A stretch of 64,000 nucleotides of DNA from JAHEKD01 sp965204695 (GCA_965204695.1 OZ242007.1:1736001-1800000), one strand, 5' to 3'. Shown: positions 30,731-40,066, numbered from the stretch's first letter. Made by a program: numbers and translations. Notes: generated by a model from the letters alone, not told the origin.

Positions 30731-30819
30731 CAGATACAAGATTAGGATTCCTGTATATTGTTGAATAAGAATCATCACTCGAGCTAGGAGCTTAGACTTC
30801 ATTCTATTGCTAGTTTATT

Positions 30820-32025
30820 TTAAACTGCGCTAACTAGCGTTTGCTTTTCTGATTTTGAACCTGGAAGAAAAAGTGCAGCAATGAAAATAAAAAATGCAGT
30901 GATGGAGAGTAACAAAAACAATTTATCAAATCCAAACGAGCCATGTATAAACGCTATTAGAGGCACTGCGGATGCACTGACTGTGAAGCTAACCAAGTAA
31001 GTCAAAGCATAGGCTCTGCTTCTCCATTCACTTTTTACCACTCGGCCTACTAGGACATCGTTAATGGGTATTGCTCCAAAAACGACCAACATAAATCCGA
31101 TTGCAACCAGCAGTGCAGGTAAACCAGTCAGATGCATCATCAGCGCAAAAAATAGTGACTGTAATATTGCTACCCAGACAAAAATAGTGCGAACCCTGTG
31201 ATTATCTAAAAGATAGCCAACAATCAGTTGTGCAAATGCGGCAATAGTAAATACCATAAAAGTATAAAACCCGATCAATGTGGCACTGCCAGCAAATTCG
31301 GCTAATCGTTCTTCAAAAATTTTGGGTAATGCAAATGTTGTGCTTTGAAAAATTAAACCGCCTAAAGCCGTTGTAAATAGAATAATCACGAAGATTCGAG
31401 CTAGATTTGATTGCATTGAAACTGAAGTGGTAGTTGTTTGTAAATTATCTTTGTGTTGAATCACTTCGAACTTGTTCTGCCGATACTCAAAAATTAAATA
31501 GGAAAAGCCTACAATTACGGATAAGATTCCTGGCAAATAAAATGCACCCTGCCAACTAACATTGTCGATCAACAGGCCGGTAATTAATGCTGCTGATGCA
31601 ACCCCCAAGTTTCCGAAAATACCGTTAACGGCCAGTATGACTCCCGTTTTCTCACGGCCATGCACAAGCATAGCTATGCCGACAGGATGATAAATCGCAG
31701 CAAACATTCCAATCAAAGTTAGCCCAACGCCTATTTCTATCGGAGTATTGGCAAGACTGGTGTAAATCGAACTCAACCCAATCCCGATAAAGAAAATGAC
31801 CATCATTGCTGATCGGCTCCACTTATCAGCTAACCAACCTGCCGGAATGGCACAAAGACCAAATGCAACCAGTCCCGGCGTTGCATAAGGAATCAGTTGT
31901 GCATAGCTCATCCCCCATTCTGTGGACAGACGCAAAGCCGCCACACTGGCAAAAATCAGCATAAAAAAATGATCCAGAAAATGGCCCAGGCTTAAAAACA
32001 AAAATCTCAATCGATCTCGCTGCAT
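30820..32025 (-). CDS. MFS transporter (Fsr-like)
   Basis: A 401-residue inner-membrane protein with twelve hydrophobic helices. GHFLDHFFMLIFASVAALRL at the start, PAGWLADKWSRSAMMVIFF near 60-78 (the loop 2-3 motif of the family) and FAAIYHPVGIAMLVHGREKTG near 108-128 recall fosmidomycin-resistance-type transporters. FTIAAFAQLIVGYLLDNHRV marks the second half. It probably exports a small molecule or drug. It is divergent from an AraC-type regulator 95 bases away, which likely controls it. Confidence 0.88.
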   Translation of the reverse strand: MQRDRLRFLFLSLGHFLDHFFMLIFASVAALRLSTEWGMSYAQLIPYATPGLVAFGLCAIPAGWLADKWSRSAMMVIFFIGIGLSSIYTSLANTPIEIGVGLTLIGMFAAIYHPVGIAMLVHGREKTGVILAVNGIFGNLGVASAALITGLLIDNVSWQGAFYLPGILSVIVGFSYLIFEYRQNKFEVIQHKDNLQTTTTSVSMQSNLARIFVIILFTTALGGLIFQSTTFALPKIFEERLAEFAGSATLIGFYTFMVFTIAAFAQLIVGYLLDNHRVRTIFVWVAILQSLFFALMMHLTGLPALLVAIGFMLVVFGAIPINDVLVGRVVKSEWRSRAYALTYLVSFTVSASAVPLIAFIHGSFGFDKLFLLLSITAFFIFIAALFLPGSKSEKQTLVSAV

Positions 32026-32120
32026 GGTTACGACTCATGGTTGACTATCAGGCTAGTATGAAGATAATTAATATGGCGCGCTTATTAATTTAAGCCAAAA
32101 AATAATTTAAACACGCCAAC

Positions 32121-32924
32121 ATGCCAAAAATTAAACTTAATACGGATATTAATGAGGAATCGCCTTTACCCATAGTGAGTTACCACCGTGAGCTAGCTAA
32201 AGGTGAACACATTCCATTCCACCAACATCAACGCACGCAATTAGTTTATGCCAACCGTGGTTTGATGAATGTCACCACCCGATCAGCTTGTTATGTTATC
32301 CCTCCCCAGCGCGCAGTCTTAATGCCTGCCAAGGTTGAGCATCGTATAGATACGATTCGAGCCTTATCTATGCAATCGCTTTATATTCGCCCATCACTTA
32401 TCTCAGAATTTTCAGCTGAGCCCTGTGTGCTTCAAATCGCACCTATGTTGCGCGAGTTAATCGTTTACGCTGTTTCTTTGGGTAATGATTATCAAGTGGA
32501 TAGTCCGCAAGGCAGAGTCATGCAGGTCATTCTTGATCAAATCCTCTCGCAACAGGTTCTTTCGCTGTCACTGCCTTTACCTCAAGATCATCGGCTACTT
32601 CGAATTACACAGGCATTAATGAGCAACCTCGCTGATACACGTACACTGGATGATTGGGCCCAATACGTCGGAGCGAGCAAACGCACGATTAACCGGCTGT
32701 TTTCCGCACAAACCGGCATGCCGTTTCAATCCTGGCGCCAGCAATTGAAATTGCAACGCAGCCTGGAATTATTAGCCGTTGGAGATAGCGTTACCCAAGT
32801 CGCTCTAGAATTAGGTTACGAAAGCAGCAGCTCTTTTATTGCTATGTTTAAGCGCTGCTTCGGCGTCACACCTACCCAATATCTGAAGACAACTTATCGT
32901 GGCACCTTAGAATCAGAGCGTTAG
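32121..32924 (+). CDS. AraC-family regulator with cupin sensor
   Basis: A 267-residue regulator. The N-terminal cupin-like domain has HIPFHQHQRTQLVYANRG at about 31-48 and VIPPQRAVLMPAKVEHRI at about 61-78. The C-terminal double helix-turn-helix has TLDDWAQYVGASKRTINRLF near 180-199 and VALELGYESSSSFIAMFKRC near 229-248, the normal AraC signature. Its divergent neighbour is an MFS gene, the usual partner. The end overlaps the LysR gene on the other strand by four bases, so the two convergent genes share their termini. Confidence 0.93.
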   Translation: MPKIKLNTDINEESPLPIVSYHRELAKGEHIPFHQHQRTQLVYANRGLMNVTTRSACYVIPPQRAVLMPAKVEHRIDTIRALSMQSLYIRPSLISEFSAEPCVLQIAPMLRELIVYAVSLGNDYQVDSPQGRVMQVILDQILSQQVLSLSLPLPQDHRLLRITQALMSNLADTRTLDDWAQYVGASKRTINRLFSAQTGMPFQSWRQQLKLQRSLELLAVGDSVTQVALELGYESSSSFIAMFKRCFGVTPTQYLKTTYRGTLESER

Positions 32925-33862
32925 CTCATTACTAACTTCTCATAAGTCTCAATATCGACCAGAGCTTGTTGTTTAATCCATTCAATAAATGCCGATACCC
33001 TGTCTGGTAGTTGTTTTGTATCAGGGTAAACCAGGAAGTGATGGAAGCTTGTCGGCATATCGTATTGCTGACCAAAAGGCTTCACTAAGCGGCCGGCAAC
33101 AAGGTCGTTGATAATGAACGCCCGGGTGATTAATGCCACACCCATACCAGCAATGGCAGCATTGAGTGACATATCATCCATATTAAAGCGAGCACCGTGT
33201 TGCATACCGGTGTAGTCCAGACCATGATAGTGATGCCACTTTTCCCAAGTGGGGGCATAGGCTTTAGACAGCCGCCAGTCCACGTGTAGCAAAGGGAAGT
33301 TTTTAAGCTGAACGGGTTCTGATAATGAGCAGGGAGAAAACAAACTTGGCGCACAAACAGGAAATGCAACATCCCGCATTAACAGTTCAACTTGTAACCC
33401 GGGATAACTGCCAATGCCATGACGAATAGCAAGATCGACACCATCACGAGTTAAATCTGCCAATTCATCAGTGGCATCAATACGGATATCGATATCAGGG
33501 TGTGAAACTTTAAAAGAAGCTAATCGCGGCAATAGCCACCGTGCACCATAAGAAGCACCAACACTAATGGTCAACAAATTATTATCTGTTGAGGTGGCAG
33601 TAAGTTGGTTTATCCCCGCATATAACTCATCAAAACCCTTAATTAAATGAGGCAGTGCTTGTTGGGCCTGCTGAGTCAGTTCTAGTGATCGAGTGTTTCT
33701 GATGAACAGCACCACATTCAAACGCTCTTCCAGTTGTTTAATCTGCTGGCTTATAGCTGAAGGTGTCACATGTAATTCTTCAGCGGCTTTAGTAAAGCTT
33801 AAATGCCGGGCCACCGTCTCAAGTGCCTTAAGATTTTTTAATGGGATGGATAGATGTTGCAT
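32921..33862 (-). CDS. LysR-family transcriptional regulator (GcvA-like)
   Basis: A 313-residue LysR regulator. The DNA-binding part LKALETVARHLSFTKAAEEL and LHVTPSAISQQIKQLEERLN at about 10-50 matches GcvA-type proteins. The effector domain follows (GASYGARWLLPRLASFKVSH, VDLAIRHGIGSYPG, AAIAGMGVALITRAFI). The full length is present. The target is not adjacent: downstream is the convergent AraC gene, and upstream a dispersed repeat and the CmcJ operon. The controlled genes are unknown. Confidence 0.92.
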   Translation of the reverse strand: MQHLSIPLKNLKALETVARHLSFTKAAEELHVTPSAISQQIKQLEERLNVVLFIRNTRSLELTQQAQQALPHLIKGFDELYAGINQLTATSTDNNLLTISVGASYGARWLLPRLASFKVSHPDIDIRIDATDELADLTRDGVDLAIRHGIGSYPGLQVELLMRDVAFPVCAPSLFSPCSLSEPVQLKNFPLLHVDWRLSKAYAPTWEKWHHYHGLDYTGMQHGARFNMDDMSLNAAIAGMGVALITRAFIINDLVAGRLVKPFGQQYDMPTSFHHFLVYPDTKQLPDRVSAFIEWIKQQALVDIETYEKLVMS

Positions 33863-33886
33863 ATGTTTAACTAGATCCTTTTCCTT

Positions 33887-34143
33887 CTGTCATTGCGAGT
33901 AAAACGAAGCAATCCAGGGGCATTTCTAACTCATTGGTTCTTTCAGCCTGCTTTATCTTATTCAAAATGAAAGTTGGAACGGGCAATAAGTAGCATTACT
34001 GACTTAACAGCCCCGTTATAGCCTGCACTTGAAAAGGGATATTGGTTTGCAACGAATTTTGTTTCATATAAAAGCCAGTAGATTGCCGCACTCGTTCACT
34101 TAAGTTCACTTCTTTATGCCCGAAAGGGTGCTCGCAATGACAT
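33887..34143. repeat. Dispersed repeat, family B, copy 3
   Basis: It starts TGTCATTGCGAGTAAAACGA and ends GCCCGAAAGGGTGCTCGCAA before TGACA, so the outermost bases are inverted copies of each other. Internal blocks GGCATTTCTAA, TTCTTTC and CATTACTGAC also occur in the insert of the family A copy at 57776-58122. The region 33863-34272 has no other visible gene. Confidence 0.68.
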
Positions 34144-34272
34144 GTAAAGAATAATGTTAAAACATATCATTAATTAGATTTACTTAAAAATAGCTTAAGT
34201 TTATTTCGTTTGTAAAACAAGAAATTTTGACAAAAAATATGAATAAATAGATATTTCATCTAGAGGAAAAAA

Positions 34273-35097
34273 ATGGAACAAACAACTAATTTATTAGCAA
34301 AATTAAATTATATATCACCCAATATTTCTCGCCCGGCTTATTTTTCAACAGGCTCGGGCAGAACAGACAAAGACCTGGTTCAATACGAAACCCATCCTGT
34401 ACAAATTAGAAATGCACGTCATAAAACACCCTCCCCGACCCTGGAGCTGGATGGATTTGAATTAATTCATCAACCCAGCGTTCTGGACAGATTTAATGAC
34501 GATAAACACATCAAACAGATGTACTACCCTGAAATTGCAAATTTGCTCAAACAACGCTTGGGAGCCAGTGATGTGATCATTTTTGATCACACTTATCGGC
34601 AGGATGATCCTGATCAGCAGCGCCAGCCCGTCAGGCATGTCCATAATGATTACACACCTTACTCAGCCATTGACCGTGTGGTCGAATTACTTGGACTAGA
34701 CAAGGCAACCAAGGCACTTTCCAATCGATATATGCAAATTAACACCTGGCGTGCTATCGAGAATCCTGTCTACACTTCACCACTCGCACTGGCACAGGCT
34801 AATTCTGTCTCCAATACTGATCTGGTTGCCACAGATCTTTTTTATCCAAACCGTCACGGTGAAATTTATGAAATAAGGTACAACCCTGATCATCAATGGT
34901 GGTATTACCCGGGCATGACACCGGATGAGCTGTTACTTTTCAAAGGCTTTGACTCAGATCAAACCAGCAAAACCCGCCTTGTGCCTCATACAGCCTTTGA
35001 GCAACCTGAACCGGGTGGAGATCAACCTGCTCGCAAGAGCATTGAAACCCGAGCCATGGCATTTTTCAAACCGATTAAAAAAGACTTAATTCAATGA
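34273..35097 (+). CDS. CmcJ/NvfI-like oxygenase
   Basis: A 274-residue protein. Residues 25-80 (GSGRTDKDLVQYETHPVQIR), HIKQMYYPEIANLL and DVIIFDHTYRQ, then RQPVRHVHNDYTPYSA near 118-133, INTWRAIENPVYTSPLALAQ and LLLFKGFDSD match the CmcJ/NvfI family. These enzymes resemble 2-oxoglutarate/Fe oxygenases and include tailoring methoxylase partners and fungal ring-forming enzymes. The HNDYT stretch and the late HTAFEQP segment supply candidate metal ligands. The stop overlaps the next start by four bases (ATGA). It is the first gene of a five-gene set. Confidence 0.85.
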   Translation: MEQTTNLLAKLNYISPNISRPAYFSTGSGRTDKDLVQYETHPVQIRNARHKTPSPTLELDGFELIHQPSVLDRFNDDKHIKQMYYPEIANLLKQRLGASDVIIFDHTYRQDDPDQQRQPVRHVHNDYTPYSAIDRVVELLGLDKATKALSNRYMQINTWRAIENPVYTSPLALAQANSVSNTDLVATDLFYPNRHGEIYEIRYNPDHQWWYYPGMTPDELLLFKGFDSDQTSKTRLVPHTAFEQPEPGGDQPARKSIETRAMAFFKPIKKDLIQ

Positions 35098-35506
35098 GCG
35101 AGACTGAAAAAATCTATAAAGGCAGTTGTTTGTGTGGAAATGTTTCATACCAAGTTAAAGGCGAATTACGCCCGATAATTCTCTGCCACTGCACTCAATG
35201 CCGTAAGACCTCAGGGCATTACACTGCCTCGGCATCATGTGCAGACGATGCTCTGACTATTAAAGGCAACTCCTTGACTTGGTATGCATCGTCCGATGAG
35301 GCCAAACGCGGATTTTGCCATGTCTGCGGCAGCTATTTATTTTGGAATCCCACTAACCGTCAAAAATTTGGATACTCGCTGGCACCCTGGACGGCGAAAC
35401 AGGGCTAAAAACGGAAGTGCAAATATGTACCAAAGACAAGGGTGATTATTACACCCTGCCGGACGTACCTGTCATTAATCGATCACAAATAGATGAAAAA
35501 TATTAA
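35094..35506 (+). pseudogene. GFA-family protein, frameshifted copy 1
   Basis: The open frame gives KGSCLCGNVSYQVKGELRP, CHCTQCRKTSG and GFCHVCGSYLFWNPTN, the three zinc clusters, then leaves the family after NRQK and stops at 35408. In the next frame the sequence continues LAGTLDGETGLKTEVQICT, then KGDYYTLPDVPVI to a TAA at 35506, matching the end of the intact copy at 35537. One or two bases lost near 35370 would account for it. As read, the product lacks its C-terminal strands. The start overlaps the cmcJ-like stop. The intact twin next door makes this copy dispensable. Confidence 0.83.
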
Positions 35507-35536
35507 TAAGCATTATAGGAAAAAGGACTAATCTCA

Positions 35537-35950
35537 ATGAGCGAAGCCAAAAAAGATTTTATGGGCAGTTGTTTGTGTGGAAACATTTCATACCAAGTTA
35601 AAGGCGAATTACGCCCGGTAATTCTCTGTCACTGTACCCAATGTCGAAAAACATCGGGCCATCATGTCGCGGCAACGTCTTGCCAGACAGATACGCTGAC
35701 AATCGAAGGCGATAGCCTTAATTGGTACCAATCGTCTGACTATGCTAAACGAGGCTTTTGCCAGATATGTGGTAGCAATTTATTTTGGCGACCGGCACAG
35801 GGCAGTAAAACTGCTATTTTCGCTGGAACGTTAGACGGTGACACCGGCCTGAAAGTCGAGGCACAAATTTATACCGAAAACAAAGGCGATTATTATGCTC
35901 TTCCGCGCGTGCCTGTCATTAAGCAATCACAAATCGGGGAAAAGTATTAA
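35537..35950 (+). CDS. GFA-family protein, intact copy 2
   Basis: A 137-residue protein, about 70% like the broken copy upstream over the shared part. Zinc clusters GSCLCGNISYQVKG (10-23), CHCTQCRKTSGHH (35-47) and FCQICGSNLFW (76-86) are complete. The C-terminal stretch AGTLDGDTGLKVEAQIYTE and KGDYYALPRVPVI closes the fold. GFA proteins are proposed to act on glutathione adducts of aldehydes; here a partner oxygenase gene suggests a role in handling its reactive product (inference). The stop TAATG overlaps the next gene's ATG by one base. Confidence 0.9.
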   Translation: MSEAKKDFMGSCLCGNISYQVKGELRPVILCHCTQCRKTSGHHVAATSCQTDTLTIEGDSLNWYQSSDYAKRGFCQICGSNLFWRPAQGSKTAIFAGTLDGDTGLKVEAQIYTENKGDYYALPRVPVIKQSQIGEKY

Positions 35951-36333
35951 TGAATTTTGAAAAAGAAAAACGCGAACTTATTGCAGCTTATGAATCAATC
36001 TATGTAGCTGGTTTCAGCCAAAGTGACATCAGCTTGATTGATAAGATTGTTGATTACCCGCTGACTTATATTTCCAACGGCAAAGTTCACCAATGTGATG
36101 CATTTCCACTGGACCCGGCGATGCTTAAGCTAAAAAAACAATGGTATCGTTCAAAAGATTGGGCTTACAACGTTATCTCGATAAATCATCAGTATGCACA
36201 TATGACAGCAACATCTGTTCGATGCCGTAAAGACGGTTCAGAAATTGAAAAAGTCGATGCGGTTTATGCTTTTGAAAAACGCGCTGAACACTGGAAAATG
36301 ATCAGCCTGATTGAAATGACCACAGACCGATGA
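35950..36333 (+). CDS. NTF2/SnoaL-like small protein
   Basis: A 127-residue protein beginning with a helix (KEKRELIAAYESIYVAGFSQ) and followed by ISLIDKIVDYPLTYISNGK, MTATSVRCRKDGSEIEKVDA and VYAFEKRAEHWKMISLIEM. The helix then curved sheet with a final W-MISLIE strand is the NTF2/SnoaL cone fold, used by many cyclases, isomerases and binding proteins. No catalytic residue can be assigned. It is translationally coupled on both sides (one base with GFA, four with the GNAT gene), so it belongs to the operon. Confidence 0.75.
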   Translation: MNFEKEKRELIAAYESIYVAGFSQSDISLIDKIVDYPLTYISNGKVHQCDAFPLDPAMLKLKKQWYRSKDWAYNVISINHQYAHMTATSVRCRKDGSEIEKVDAVYAFEKRAEHWKMISLIEMTTDR

Positions 36334-36869
36334 CGTGTGTTCCATCTAGTCTTTGTGAGAGCATAACAATAGCGCCTTATTTGAAAAGTGATTTCAACTC
36401 AATTAAGGCTCTGTTTATTGAAATTAACCGTGAATTAGCGGTCAATTCCCTGCAAACGGAATTTGAAGCTTACATCGAGTTGGCTTTAAAACAAGAAATT
36501 GAACAACTACCTGAGTTTTATCATACTCGACACGGAGAATTCTGGACAGTCAAGTCAGGCACCGACTTAATTGGAATGTTTGGGCTTGAAGTTCTGGACG
36601 GCAATACTGCTGAACTTCGCCGTATGTATGTTAAAAAAACTCACCGTCGACAAGGAATTGCTGCTCTAATGCTTGATCACTTCGAAAGACAAGCACTAGA
36701 ACGTGGACTAAGCATGATTGTGCTCAGCACCTCAGAATTCCAACTTGCAGCAATCGCTTTCTATAAAGCGTCCGGATACGAATTAACTCATGAAACTGTT
36801 ATTAAAGAGCAAAGCACAAAAACTGTTGGCAGTGGAAGTCGGCGCTTTTATTTTGAAAAAACACTCTAA
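36330..36869 (+). CDS. GNAT-family N-acetyltransferase
   Basis: A 179-residue acetyltransferase. EFWTVKSGTDLIGMFGLEVL near 70-89, AELRRMYVKKTHRRQGIAALML near 96-117 (acetyl-CoA loop RRQGIA) and FYKASGYELT near 148 form the GNAT fold. It would transfer an acetyl group from acetyl-CoA to an amine of unknown identity. The start ATGA overlaps the previous stop. It is the last gene of the set starting with the CmcJ-like oxygenase. The frame looks whole. Confidence 0.91.
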   Translation: MTCVPSSLCESITIAPYLKSDFNSIKALFIEINRELAVNSLQTEFEAYIELALKQEIEQLPEFYHTRHGEFWTVKSGTDLIGMFGLEVLDGNTAELRRMYVKKTHRRQGIAALMLDHFERQALERGLSMIVLSTSEFQLAAIAFYKASGYELTHETVIKEQSTKTVGSGSRRFYFEKTL

Positions 36870-36919
36870 ACTAGCAGCTCAGTTTGATTGCGACTGGCAC
36901 CGGACAGGCTTGAATTTAA

Positions 36920-37495
36920 TCACGCCTGTCTGCGTAATTTTTGAATCAAAGTCTGTGCATCTACAACCTCAGCATATGACGTGAGCGCATTCATGAAAGC
37001 ACCATGTACATGATCGGCTGGCACTACCAAATCCATAAACTCTAATTCCAACGTAGCACAGGCATCATGCACGAGCATGCAACTGTAACCATAATCGGCT
37101 GCCGCACGGGTTGCGGCATCGATACACATATGGATCATGGCACCCATAATCACCAGCTTATCAAGCTGTTTTTCATCAAGCAGTTGCTTTAACTCAGTAC
37201 CCAGGAAACTATTGATTTGGCGTTTAACGATAACGCATTCGCTTTCTAAAGGAGCCACCATTGAATGGATTTTCGCACCTTCAGAATCCTTTACAAATAA
37301 GACGCCGTCACCACTTGGATTCTCGTGACGAACATGAATCACGGGCAATTCACGTTCTCTGAATAACTCCAATATGGCTTTTGCCTGTTCACTTGCTTGC
37401 TCAATTCCTGTTAAAGGTTGCTTCCCGTCGGGGAAATAATCATTTTGCAAATCAACAATTAATAATCCGGTTTTACTCATTAACTCAAAACTCAT
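36920..37495 (-). CDS. Isochorismatase-family cysteine hydrolase
   Basis: A 191-residue hydrolase. GLLIVDLQNDYFPDGKQPL near 10-28 has the catalytic Asp (D15), and VIVKRQINSFLGTEL near 88 the Lys. KLVIMGAMIHMCIDAATRAA near 113-132 places the catalytic Cys (MCIDAT-like) around 125. Members hydrolyse isochorismate, nicotinamide, N-carbamoyl or other amides. The substrate is open. It is divergent from a GlxA-type regulator, a frequent arrangement where the regulator controls the hydrolase. Confidence 0.92.
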   Translation of the reverse strand: MSFELMSKTGLLIVDLQNDYFPDGKQPLTGIEQASEQAKAILELFRERELPVIHVRHENPSGDGVLFVKDSEGAKIHSMVAPLESECVIVKRQINSFLGTELKQLLDEKQLDKLVIMGAMIHMCIDAATRAAADYGYSCMLVHDACATLELEFMDLVVPADHVHGAFMNALTSYAEVVDAQTLIQKLRRQA

Positions 37496-37619
37496 TGCTT
37501 AATGTGCAGACTATTTTGCCAACACTTTAAATGATATAATAATGGCAGAAATGACATAAAAAGTGTTAGAATAGACTATTTCCACAATTTCCATTTCTAT
37601 TGTTGATTACCCAGGCGCC

Positions 37620-38522
37620 ATGCTGTCATCTGTCCATGGTCTGGCGGATCTGTTTGATCTTGCTAACTCAATTTGTGAAAAGCACGAGCTGGAACTGCGT
37701 TTCTTAGTTCAAATCATTGACCCCAATTTGATTAATGATGAACCACATAGCTCAGGTTTCTCTAATTCCTTGGATTACCTGGTGATGCCTCCCTCTATGC
37801 ACGGCAACTATTACTTAGACCCAGATAAATCACTAAAGAAATGGTTGCTCACCTTGCATTCGCAGGGCACCACACTTTGCTCGGTATGTGCCGGCGTGTT
37901 CATTCTCGCTACAACCGGTATTTTAGATAACCGGCCGGTTACTACTCATTGGAATCTGGCTGAAAAGTTTTCTCAATTACACCCTGAGGCAAAACTAAAC
38001 GCCAATAAAATCCTGATTAATGACAATGATGTAATCACTGCCGGTGGCCTGATGGCTTGGATGGATCTGGCGCTAGAGTTGGTTGCCCTGCATACCAGTT
38101 TAACTATAGTAAATGAGCTGGGTAAACAATTGATTGTTGACACGGCTCACCGCCAACAGAGTTACTATCAGATTTTCTCGCCGACAATGAATCATGGTGA
38201 TAAGAAAATATTAAAGGCCCAACACCACATACATAAAAACTTTAGCAAGCCATTAAGCATTTCTAAATTGGCACGTACATCCGCCATGACTGAACGTACT
38301 TTCCTCAGGCATTTTGTAAAAGCAACCTCATTTAAGCCTAATGATTATCTGCAACGTTTACGCGTCCAGAAAGCCTGTGATTTACTTCAAACCACTACGG
38401 CAACAATTGAAGAAATTGCATTCAAGACAGGCTATCAGGATGTTAGTGCCTTTAGGAAGACGTTTATCAAAGTTATTGAATTAACACCTAAAGCATTCCG
38501 AACGAAATTCAGCCGTTTTTAA
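37620..38522 (+). CDS. GlxA-family regulator (DJ-1/PfpI-like plus AraC)
   Basis: At least 300 residues. A DJ-1/PfpI-like domain at the N-terminus has GTTLCSVCAGVFILATTGIL near 87-106, and an AraC double helix-turn-helix at the C-terminus has TSAMTERTFLRHFVKATSFK and IAFKTGYQDVSAFRKTFIKV. The frame extends upstream of the ATG at 37620 to a TAG at 37572 and encodes ISISIVDYPGA directly before MLSSVHG. This is the first beta strand that the family always has. No ATG, GTG or TTG lies in that extension; ATT at 37578 or a later ATT may serve. The given start is conventional and probably too short. It is divergent from the isochorismatase gene. Confidence 0.88.
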   Translation: MLSSVHGLADLFDLANSICEKHELELRFLVQIIDPNLINDEPHSSGFSNSLDYLVMPPSMHGNYYLDPDKSLKKWLLTLHSQGTTLCSVCAGVFILATTGILDNRPVTTHWNLAEKFSQLHPEAKLNANKILINDNDVITAGGLMAWMDLALELVALHTSLTIVNELGKQLIVDTAHRQQSYYQIFSPTMNHGDKKILKAQHHIHKNFSKPLSISKLARTSAMTERTFLRHFVKATSFKPNDYLQRLRVQKACDLLQTTTATIEEIAFKTGYQDVSAFRKTFIKVIELTPKAFRTKFSRF

Positions 38523-38524
38523 AA

Positions 38525-39382
38525 TTAAATAGAATTATGCTTGCCGAGATACTCATTTATGCCTGGGTCTGAAATAGCATTGTCCAGATAACTGAAGGCG
38601 CCGTCGTTGAGGATTTCTTGAGCCGCATCCCGAATCAGACTGAAAGCGGCTCTTGGCAACCCACCGCCCGTACTGATGCGGCGAATACCGATTTCAGCCA
38701 GATCATTTACTGATAATGGTTGATCGGTCGCGCCCATGCCGAAACTGATTGGACCATCCACATCCCTGACCAAGTTTTTTAAGCCTGTGATATCGCTCAA
38801 TCCGGGCACAAATAAACAATCTGCACCTGCTTCGCGATAACAGTTCAATCGCTCGACAGTTACAGAGTATGGCTGTTTATGATCGGTCGAGTAAACTTCA
38901 CAACGAGCAGTTAATACATAATCAGAACATAATTGATCAGCAACCAGCCGGGCCGTTTTGATTCGTTCAATTGCAAGCGCTGTATCAACTAATCGCCCAG
39001 AATTAACCATCGACATATCTTCAACACTGCCGCCTGCCATCCCATATGCTATTGAGGCCCTGATCGTTTCAGCAACTTCTTCAGGCGTTTCGCCATAACC
39101 ATTTTCAAGATCACCACTTACGGGCAACGATGTAGCCTTAGCTATTGCACCATAAGACTCCAACATCTCATCGCGGGGAATGCTGTAGACAAAGTCTCTT
39201 CGGCCATGATCCCAATTAACACCACCACTTGTGGTGCCAACACATTCAAAGCCCAACTCTTCAAACATGATTGCAGTTAATGGATTCCAAGCACAGGGCA
39301 TCACGAATATTTCGTCTCGTTCGTGCAGGGCTTTAAACTGCTGGGCTTTTAATAACTGCTGCGGATTAATTTCTTCTTCCAT
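38525..39382 (-). CDS. Isocitrate lyase/PEP mutase-superfamily enzyme
   Basis: A 285-residue TIM-barrel enzyme. EIFVMPCAWNPLTAIMFEEL near 23-42, VGTTSGGVNWDHGRRD near 48-63, LPVSGDLENGYGETPEEVAE near 86-105 with the Mg-binding DxE-type stretch, and GSVEDMSM near 118 define the group that includes PEP mutase, oxaloacetate decarboxylase and methylisocitrate lyase. The KKCGH loop Cys of true isocitrate lyases is absent, so a C-C or P-C lyase/decarboxylase of unknown substrate is likely. It converges with the GlxA-type gene, two bases apart. Confidence 0.88.
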   Translation of the reverse strand: MEEEINPQQLLKAQQFKALHERDEIFVMPCAWNPLTAIMFEELGFECVGTTSGGVNWDHGRRDFVYSIPRDEMLESYGAIAKATSLPVSGDLENGYGETPEEVAETIRASIAYGMAGGSVEDMSMVNSGRLVDTALAIERIKTARLVADQLCSDYVLTARCEVYSTDHKQPYSVTVERLNCYREAGADCLFVPGLSDITGLKNLVRDVDGPISFGMGATDQPLSVNDLAEIGIRRISTGGGLPRAAFSLIRDAAQEILNDGAFSYLDNAISDPGINEYLGKHNSI

Positions 39383-39568
39383 GGTTTCTAATTATTGATG
39401 AATCTTCTTAGAGTATAGCGCCAACCTACTGACAACATAGTGTCAGCAAGCATTTAGTACATCTACGATTCATATCGGATCTGCACGGCTAACTGTGAAC
39501 AATTTGATTCGAGCTTGTGCTGTTTATACTTATAATCAATCTCTTACATCTGTTATTGAGAAGACCTA

Positions 39569-40066
39569 ATGGCTACAAAGAAGTGTATTATTAACCTCGA
39601 TCAATTGATTTATGAAAAGCATCAGTCTGGCGACAAATTTGAGGCCGAACTGGCACCAATAGCCAATTGTCTTGTGGCAAATAAACTTGGCTATCGAATT
39701 ACTAAACTTACAGCAGGAAAAAAAGCTTTTCCTCAACACGCCCATTTTGCCAATGAAGAAATGTTCTTTGTGCTTGAAGGTGAAGGTACTTTTAAGCTAG
39801 GTAAAGACCAATATCCGATACGCAAAGGTGATTTCATCGCGGCACTGCCCAACCCCAAATTAGCTCATCAGATTGTCAATACTTCGGATCAGGACCTGAT
39901 CTATCTTTGTGTCAGCACCATGATCGAACCGGAAGTCGCCTATTATCCAGACTCAGATAAAATCGGCGTGCTTGCTGGTAATGCTCCCGGACGTACAATA
40001 AAACCTGGTATCAAGAAATTTTTTCCAGCAGACGCTGATGTAGATTACTGGAAGGATGAAGCGTAA
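39569..40066 (+). CDS. Cupin-domain protein
   Basis: A 165-residue cupin. Motif 1 is FPQHAHFANEEMFFVLEGEG at about 52-71, with two His and a Glu, and motif 2 is GDFIAALPNPKLAHQIVNTS at about 88-107, with the final His. AYYPDSDKIGVL near 130 occurs in a subgroup linked to sugar or acid metabolism. A small-molecule-binding or isomerase role is likely. The ATG at 39569 is used, and the frame is intact. It is not obviously in an operon. It differs clearly from the cupin at 23089. Confidence 0.86.
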   Translation: MATKKCIINLDQLIYEKHQSGDKFEAELAPIANCLVANKLGYRITKLTAGKKAFPQHAHFANEEMFFVLEGEGTFKLGKDQYPIRKGDFIAALPNPKLAHQIVNTSDQDLIYLCVSTMIEPEVAYYPDSDKIGVLAGNAPGRTIKPGIKKFFPADADVDYWKDEA

